Shown one piece after another: positions 5,261 through 9,240 of a stretch of 9,240 nt of DNA (its first letter is position 1; every line of letters starts with the position of its first letter). The notes beneath the pieces were generated by a model. That model saw only the letters and a program-made list of their open reading frames with translations, had not been told where the DNA came from and ran no database searches. The position numbers and the translations under genes were made by a program. The DNA comes from Chloracidobacterium sp. Its GTDB lineage: Bacteria; Acidobacteriota; Blastocatellia; Pyrinomonadales; Pyrinomonadaceae. Where the stretch lies: assembly GCA_016711345.1 (NCBI GenBank), contig JADJTD010000010.1, forward strand, positions 1 to 9,240, written 5' to 3'.

Positions 5261-5496
5261 TAGGATTCCTCGCCAACTGGAGCACCAAAATCAATGATTT
5301 CGGGTTGGTTGCCTGGAATCATTTGGGAAGCCAAGTCCGCCAGGTTGAAACGAGGAACCGAGGTTCGAATCATAACACCGTCAGGAGTAGGGACCAGCTC
5401 CACTTCCTGGCCGACTTCCAAGCCCTGGGAAACCATTAATTCACGAGGGATACGGACACCAACGCCGTTTCCCCAGGTGGTGAGACGTGTAGCCAT
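5260..5496 (-). CDS. mazE: MazE-type antitoxin (AbrB/SpoVT fold), 78 aa
   Basis: The protein binds and neutralises the MazF toxin and usually represses its own promoter. Residues 1-45 form a swapped-hairpin DNA-binding domain with the family motif TTWGNGVGVRIPRELM (5-20) and GLEVGQEVELVPTPDGVMIR behind it (given here as GLEVGQEVELV and GVMIR). The remaining ~30 residues are an acidic, flexible toxin-binding tail (ASQMIPGNQPEIIDFG). The start overlaps the stop of the 48-aa gene as TAATG and has GAGG 9 bases upstream. Antitoxin before toxin is the usual order and lets the antitoxin be made in excess. Confidence 0.92.
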   Translation of the reverse strand: MATRLTTWGNGVGVRIPRELMVSQGLEVGQEVELVPTPDGVMIRTSVPRFNLADLASQMIPGNQPEIIDFGAPVGEES

Positions 5497-5642
5497 TATG
5501 CGGCCCTCTTCGGCAGGAAGTTCGACAGGGATTCAATGCGCTTTTGAAGTTGAACGAATTCCGTCATCGTCAAATTTCGGCCATGCGAAAGCGAAAAATC
5601 AAGAAGGCGGTCCAGCTCGGTCGTTTTATTCGTGTTTACCAT
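5496..5642 (-). CDS. 48-aa unknown protein opening the mazEF operon
   Basis: An ATG at 5642 opens 48 codons (MVNTNKTTELDRLLDFSLS at the start, NFLPKRAA at the end), stopping with a TAA that overlaps the mazE ATG as TAATG. The product is soluble and probably mostly helical (amphipathic TEFVQLQKRIESL). It has no cysteines or membrane segment and is not a family I know. Reality is supported by the overlap, identical in form to the mazE/mazF junction, and by the start lying inside a palindrome upstream of the operon. I see no ribosome binding site, so translation may be leaderless. It could be a third component of the toxin-antitoxin unit or a small regulator. Confidence 0.65.
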   Translation of the reverse strand: MVNTNKTTELDRLLDFSLSHGRNLTMTEFVQLQKRIESLSNFLPKRAA

Positions 5643-5678
5643 GTATACAATATACATCTAACTTGTTTATACCGTATA
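5641..5678. promoter_or_regulatory. Double inverted repeat, probable operator/promoter of the mazEF unit
   Basis: ATGTATA-CAA-TATACAT (5641-5657, perfect 7-bp arms) overlaps the start codon of the 48-aa gene. TATAC-C-GTATA (5668-5678, perfect 5-bp arms) lies 10 bases further upstream. Both share the TATAC half-site. They occupy the only real gap (54 bases) between the 74-aa gene and the 48-aa gene. MazE proteins and their partners bind palindromes of this kind to autoregulate. TATATT on the minus strand could serve as a -10 box of a leaderless transcript; no good -35 is visible. Confidence 0.6.
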
Positions 5679-5696
5679 GGTTATTTTTACTTATTT

Positions 5697-5921
5697 TCAG
5701 AAGGGTTCTAGGTCCAAAAAGGTCTGATTCGGGTCGCGAACAATGACCTTCCCAACCCTACGAACAGCCATCAAGCCAAGTTCTGTCTCAAGCAACAAAG
5801 ATCGGCCCCAACTGCCTTTCACAGGTTTACGGTACCGTCCAACAATTCCGGTTCCCTCGATCTCCACCACATCGCCAGGATGGTAGACAAGGGCAGGGCG
5901 ACCACGTTGCCGCCCGGTCAT
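5697..5921 (-). CDS. Small basic beta-type protein, 74 aa, unknown
   Basis: The 74-aa product starts MTGRQRGRPALVYHPGDVVE. After a basic N-terminus it has a pattern of short strands and turns (GDVVEIEGTGIVGRYR, SLLLETELGLMAVRR, GKVIVRD) resembling small SH3/KOW-like barrels, which often bind nucleic acid or protein. This is fold-level inference only. The ATG at 5921 overlaps the stop of the reading frame that likely completes Zot (ATGA), so it is coupled to the assembly operon. An upstream ATG at 5933 would add four residues (MCGS) and is less likely. It is the last gene before the toxin-antitoxin operon. Possible roles are regulator or superinfection-immunity protein. Confidence 0.7.
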   Translation of the reverse strand: MTGRQRGRPALVYHPGDVVEIEGTGIVGRYRKPVKGSWGRSLLLETELGLMAVRRVGKVIVRDPNQTFLDLEPF

Positions 5922-6068
5922 GGATCCGCACACATAGCGCCGGAAGGACAGCCGCCCGAGCGGTCGAGAGGGTCGGGGAGAGGTTGAGCCGCCATCACCA
6001 CCTCAACGACGGTTCGGCAGGTTGCAAAACCTTCTACGGAGACGCCGACCAAAAAATCCTGGCCCGGA
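5918..6068 (-). pseudogene. Probable C-terminal end of Zot, displaced by a frameshift
   Basis: After the Zot frame stops at 6069, another minus-strand frame stays open down to a TGA at 5918-5920. It encodes RLALVSDPGQDFLVGVSVEG, then FATCRTVVEVVMAAQPLPDP and a Cys-containing tail ending GAMCADP. Its stop overlaps the ATG of the next gene as ATGA, the same junction used between 7321 and 7324 and between 7130 and 7133. Removing one base in a homopolymer such as the A5 run near 6157-6161 would join it to Zot, giving about 400 residues. That is the size of the CTX phage Zot. A sequencing indel is the simplest cause. Confidence 0.55.
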
Positions 6069-7133
6069 TCACTCACTAGAGCGAGACGACAGCGGGGAGC
6101 TAGGAGCCGTAAGACCTCGCCCCGAAGTCCTTGTACCCTCAAACTCCAACGCTGATTTTTGTCCGCCGTCTGCTTGTCCAACCAATGCACCGGGCTCGAC
6201 ATGTACGGTACAGGAGTCGCCGCCCGAGGTGACACGGCATTCAAGCCTACCAAAACGCTCGCCCAGGTCAGGACACGACCGAGCGACCAACGAAGCCCCC
6301 TTAAGCCAAAAAACACAGTTGGAATCGGCCATCCAGCCGTCTGCCTCAATCGAGATTTTTGGTACATGAGTGATCCCCGTTTCTTGCTTCATGGTCTGCC
6401 CAACGCCTGGCGGTGGAGGGTTAACAGGTTTTGTTTTGTTCCTATTCCACAGATAAAGACCGGCCCCGACGAGAAGAAAGAGAAAAGCCGCAATGATCGG
6501 CCAGAAAATCTTTAATGGATGAACTCTAACTTTGTCAGATTTGGTTTTTGTTTCCTCGGCACCGGGCATTGTGCTTTGGTAACAAATCGTAAATTCGTCT
6601 TTATACTGAAGGGTTTCTTGCTTCAAAACCTTGTTTGATTTGCCCGTTCCACCTTTTTTGTGAATCGCTGAAAAGGTGTTCGCGTTCTCGCCGAAAATCA
6701 TATTGAGCTTGCGAAGTTCGATATAATGCTCGGTCAGGTCGCGGAAAAACTTGTCTACCGTTGTCGGTTCCTGGCAAATAGCTACAACAGCATCGCCCCG
6801 GTGTCGATGCATAGAGAGGTATTTTTTTAATAACTCCCGCTCTTTTCCATGGTCCTTGAAGTTTGAAGCACCATAGAGATTCTGAACCTCATCAAGGACG
6901 AAAAGTGATTCTGTTTGTGTCTCGTCTATGTCCAGCCAGGGAGTAAAGTTTTCTGGCGAAATTGGATGATAATAAATAGGGTCAACGCCATGAATTACGC
7001 CAGCCCTCAAAGCATCGAAGCCAGCCAGGGAAGAGTAAACATGTCTACGCTTTTTCATATGCGGGATGATGTATTGAGACACAGCATAGTAGGATTTCCC
7101 GCCGCCAGGGTATCCGTGTAGCATTGTGATCAT
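6069..7133 (-). CDS. zot: Zot / pI-type phage assembly ATPase
   Basis: This inner-membrane ATPase drives extrusion of the filament and lets coat protein replace the ssDNA-binding protein. Residues 7-14 are a Walker A motif (GYPGGGKS), and 77-83 a Walker B (LFVLDEV) with Asp81/Glu82. STRAND-like RHRGDAVVAICQEP (110-123) follows as in the family. One membrane segment at ~209-228 divides the cytoplasmic ATPase from a proline-rich linker (NPPPPG) and a periplasmic part with Cys273, 287, 299 and 308. The ATG at 7133 overlaps the stop of the 64-aa gene (ATGA). The last ~25 residues (GTRTSGRGLTAPSSPLSSRS) look out of frame, and the real end is probably at 5918. Confidence 0.92.
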   Translation of the reverse strand: MITMLHGYPGGGKSYYAVSQYIIPHMKKRRHVYSSLAGFDALRAGVIHGVDPIYYHPISPENFTPWLDIDETQTESLFVLDEVQNLYGASNFKDHGKERELLKKYLSMHRHRGDAVVAICQEPTTVDKFFRDLTEHYIELRKLNMIFGENANTFSAIHKKGGTGKSNKVLKQETLQYKDEFTICYQSTMPGAEETKTKSDKVRVHPLKIFWPIIAAFLFLLVGAGLYLWNRNKTKPVNPPPPGVGQTMKQETGITHVPKISIEADGWMADSNCVFWLKGASLVARSCPDLGERFGRLECRVTSGGDSCTVHVEPGALVGQADGGQKSALEFEGTRTSGRGLTAPSSPLSSRSSE

Positions 7134-7324
7134 TTCCGACCTCGAATAGCGTTAAAATGAGCTACAACGGATCGAATAATTACAGATTGAAAAAAAGACC
7201 TTCTAAACTCACGTAAATTTCCACCATCACGACCAAAAATTAAATCATAGACTAAGGTCCCTAAAAAACAACCAAAAGCAGAAGAAACAACCAGAACAAG
7301 GATTTGTAAAATCGTTGGAATCAT
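7130..7324 (-). CDS. Small membrane protein, 64 aa, between pVI and Zot
   Basis: The first 30 residues form a hydrophobic membrane segment (PTILQILVLVVSSAFGCFLG), followed by a strongly basic tail (LREFRRSFFQS, NAIRGRK). The start overlaps the pVI-like stop (ATGA) and its own stop overlaps the Zot start (ATGA), so it is translated in a coupled series. In Ff phages no separate gene lies between VI and I. It may be an accessory assembly or minor capsid protein. The family is not recognised. Confidence 0.8.
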   Translation of the reverse strand: MIPTILQILVLVVSSAFGCFLGTLVYDLIFGRDGGNLREFRRSFFQSVIIRSVVAHFNAIRGRK

Positions 7325-7662
7325 TTTGAAATGGCCTCCTTAAATTTAGCGCTAGCCCTAAGAATCGGCTCTTTTAGAAGCAGATAGACGTAAATGGCAA
7401 CCGCAACCATTAACCCTTCAACGAACCAATACAGGAATAGATCGATTCCGAAAGAAGTGGCCAAGCACCAGGCTTCCGGCCTGGCAGAAGCGAAAGACCG
7501 CAGAGCTTGTAAACCTTGAGTCGAGATTGTACTAGCCGCAAGAAAAGCCCCAGAAGCCAAAGCAATCCCAGCAATTAACAAAGGCATTGTGACTGCAACC
7601 CCTAAAGCGGTTTTTCCAAGCTTTAGGATCAATTCACCGATGAGAGCTATTAGACGAGCCAT
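7321..7662 (-). CDS. pVI-like minor coat protein, 113 aa
   Basis: The product is a hydrophobic protein with membrane segments at about residues 17-43 and 66-96, and a basic amphipathic C-terminus (LRASAKFKEAISK). The M13 pVI protein is 112 residues with the same hydrophobic character and sits with pIII at the virion end. Here too it directly follows pIII, with the ATG 2 bases after the pIII stop (TGATCATG). The assignment rests on position, size and topology. A degraded duplicate of its first part lies at 1-186. Confidence 0.75.
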   Translation of the reverse strand: MARLIALIGELILKLGKTALGVAVTMPLLIAGIALASGAFLAASTISTQGLQALRSFASARPEAWCLATSFGIDLFLYWFVEGLMVAVAIYVYLLLKEPILRASAKFKEAISK

Positions 7663-9240
7663 GATCAGTCTTTCTTAGCGTTTGAGTAGCCAAGGAGTTC
7701 CATAGCTTTTAAAACGATCAAGAGAGAAGCCATAAGGCCGGCAACCCGCATTCCAACCCTTGAAAAAGCCGGAACCCAAGGGTATTGATTCAAATTAATT
7801 TCCATCTTCCCAAGATTTGCGCTAGAAAGATCAATCTCCCAAGTAGGAGCATCAGAACAGGTACCAGGAAGAGTTTGCCAGCCCTGTAGTGAGGTTTTGA
7901 GCCCTGTAGCGTTGGTTTCCCCTTGGATGGCGAAGCCCTGCGCGTCTTGAATGCCTTGCTCCGCTTGTGCCTTGTATGAGTCTTTATTTGCCAAGGAGTC
8001 CATTACCTTTTCATAGGCCAAAGAATCCTCAAGCCTGTCAAAATATCTGTTTGCTTGATTGGCGGAATCCATACGGTAAATCAAGGTAGAGTTTTTCTGC
8101 ATGGTAGAATCAAGGTTTGCAATCCCCTTTTTCATTCCAGAAAGAGAATCTCCTAAGTTTTGAAATCCGCTTTTCAATCTAATATTTGTCGTGTCTTGTC
8201 GTTTTTCTATCCCGGATACATCAGTCCCAGATTTCGAGCCCGTATCATTCCCTAGCTTGGAAATTAGGCTATCAAATTGTTCTCTCAAAGTGGTTTCAAA
8301 GCTTGAGGAAAGATTTTCAATTTCAGCAGAGAAAGAGGAATCTATTCGATTTAATTGTGAAGATTGACTTTCTCTCATAGATTGAATTGCATCCAAAACG
8401 GGATTTAAATTTGCGCCTCCAGTAGGCTTAGAACGTATTTTTCCAAGCTCATCCATAATACTAGAGTTATTGTTTCCAAGTGTTTTTTGAATAGAATTAA
8501 TCCCCTCATCGAGACGCATCAAAGCTGTATCTTGTGAACTTTGGTGTTCTTGAACCCTCTTTATTGATTCATTTGCTAAGCCAGTACTCAAACGGCCAGA
8601 GTTAAAATCCGCACAAGTATAACCTGAAGGAAATTTAACTACCCCTAGTTGAGGATTACCATTAGCATCATAGGCTAAAGCAAGAAAGGAATTTGCTTGA
8701 CTGAAACCAGCACCGGCTGGACCTAAATTGCCAGGCATATATTGCCCGCAAGTTAAATCTATAACATTTTCCGCTCCATAAGAAGCAATTAAACTGTTCG
8801 TTATAGCGGCTGTTTGATTATAGAATTCGGTTACATTAGCAGGCTCCCCAGATGACCCAGAATCAGTATTCCGAAACTTATCATTTCTAGCTTGTACAGC
8901 TATATCATCATAAAATCCTTGTACCTCGTCAGAATAAGCCCAGTCACAAGAGGCTATAGGACGAGTATTATATCCGACCTCGCCAGATCTCTCTAAACGC
9001 TGACATTTGCAAATAGCCCCACCAGCATCTTGCCAAAACGTCAAAACAGGGAGGCAGATTGAGATACTCAGACTGCCTTGACCAGGCATCACACCAGATA
9101 ACACCCCCCCTTCTAGTCAGCTTGAGGACCTTCACCGACATAACACTTCCCTTCCTTATTGACACCGTTCTGCTTGGCCATCCGCATATGTCACACCTCA
9201 TTTTGCGTAAAGCCAAAAAAGGAGGAAATCAACAAAAGAA
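7470..9240. repeat. Terminal redundancy, copy 2 (better quality)
   Basis: This is the second copy of the end overlap. It carries most of the pVI-like gene and nearly all of the pIII-like gene. Its reading frame is open without interruption from about 9045 down to 7665, so it is the more reliable copy there. The last ~200 bases (about 9045-9240) again contain indels, and there copy 1 (985-1341) gives the better frame. A consensus of both copies is needed for the real gene. Confidence 0.88.
7665..9104 (-). CDS. pIII-like adsorption/host-entry protein (start lies across the circle junction)
   Basis: This tip protein binds the host receptor and releases the finished virion. The frame is open from ~9045 to 7665. 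The listed first 19 residues (MLSGVMPGQG...) are out of frame because of indels. The true gene continues to 9240 and restarts at 1330-1341, giving about 530 residues with a signal peptide. In this copy, Cys53, 119 and 164 belong to the N-terminal domains. Residues ~175-380 are a long Ser/Gln/Leu-rich coiled-coil region with DS-repeats (SSFSAEIENLSSSFE, LDSTMQKNS). The C-terminal domain has Cys416 and TWEIDLSSANLGKMEIN. Residues ~449-470 form a membrane anchor before the basic end NAKKD. Overall layout and position before pVI match pIII. Confidence 0.85.
   Translation of the reverse strand: MLSGVMPGQGSLSISICLPVLTFWQDAGGAICKCQRLERSGEVGYNTRPIASCDWAYSDEVQGFYDDIAVQARNDKFRNTDSGSSGEPANVTEFYNQTAAITNSLIASYGAENVIDLTCGQYMPGNLGPAGAGFSQANSFLALAYDANGNPQLGVVKFPSGYTCADFNSGRLSTGLANESIKRVQEHQSSQDTALMRLDEGINSIQKTLGNNNSSIMDELGKIRSKPTGGANLNPVLDAIQSMRESQSSQLNRIDSSFSAEIENLSSSFETTLREQFDSLISKLGNDTGSKSGTDVSGIEKRQDTTNIRLKSGFQNLGDSLSGMKKGIANLDSTMQKNSTLIYRMDSANQANRYFDRLEDSLAYEKVMDSLANKDSYKAQAEQGIQDAQGFAIQGETNATGLKTSLQGWQTLPGTCSDAPTWEIDLSSANLGKMEINLNQYPWVPAFSRVGMRVAGLMASLLIVLKAMELLGYSNAKKD

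Noticed and set aside
4676..5263. Plus-strand frames of 195 and 141 codons opposite the mazF-like gene
   Set aside because: They are antisense shadows of mazF and the hairpin block, low in hydrophobic content, with no credible ribosome binding site or family features.
6159..6367. Nested gene inside zot with a signal-peptide-like start (149-codon frame ending at 5918)
   Set aside because: The upstream half overlaps the well-supported Zot periplasmic region and looks like a shadow. Only the part after about 6068 reads as real, best explained as the displaced Zot end.

Overview
The window reads as the genome of a filamentous bacteriophage (Inoviridae-like, order Tubulavirales), or its replicative form or plasmid-like state, assembled slightly past one full circle. 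Bases 1-1330 repeat 7470-9240, with many one-base indels and one 440-base gap in the first copy. The circular unit is therefore about 7.9 kb, a normal inovirus size. Inner and outer membrane logic (Zot/pI-type assembly ATPase, membrane-inserted coat proteins) points to a Gram-negative host. The sequence does not let me name the genus.

Every credible gene lies on the minus strand, so the virion strand is presumably the complement of the one shown. In transcription order (falling coordinates) the layout follows Ff/Pf phages. First comes an intergenic/origin region rich in hairpins (4924-3938). Next is a replication and coat module: replication initiator (3937-2945), ssDNA-binding protein (2943-2578), a 160-aa secreted membrane protein (2574-2092), a 22-aa hydrophobic peptide (2099-2031), a 44-aa major coat protein (1952-1818) and a strong intrinsic terminator (1809-1780). 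The structural/assembly module follows: two small membrane proteins (1767-1537, 1536-1345), the pIII-like adsorption protein (start 1341, then across the circle junction to 7665), a pVI-like protein (7662-7321), a 64-aa membrane protein (7324-7130) and Zot/pI (7133 to 6069, probably to 5918 after correcting a frameshift).

The accessory segment comes last. It holds a 74-aa basic beta-type protein (5921-5697), then an AT-rich gap with two inverted repeats, then three genes joined by TAATG stop/start overlaps: a 48-aa unknown, a MazE-type antitoxin and a MazF-type toxin (5642-4925). This cassette sits just before the intergenic region, where a moron-type cargo would be expected.

The intergenic region (about 990 bases) carries no convincing gene. 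It holds four consecutive hairpins beside rep, a dif-like Xer site (CATAA-N6-TTATG core, 4178-4205) that is a good candidate attP, and a GC-rich block with many perfect hairpins (about 4490-4912). No secretin, lysis gene, integrase or transposase was found. The phage probably leaves through a host secretin and, if it integrates, uses host XerC/XerD.

Sequence quality is uneven. Both redundant ends contain homopolymer-type indels that break pIII, and Zot has a likely one-base error. Gene calls in those places need consensus correction.
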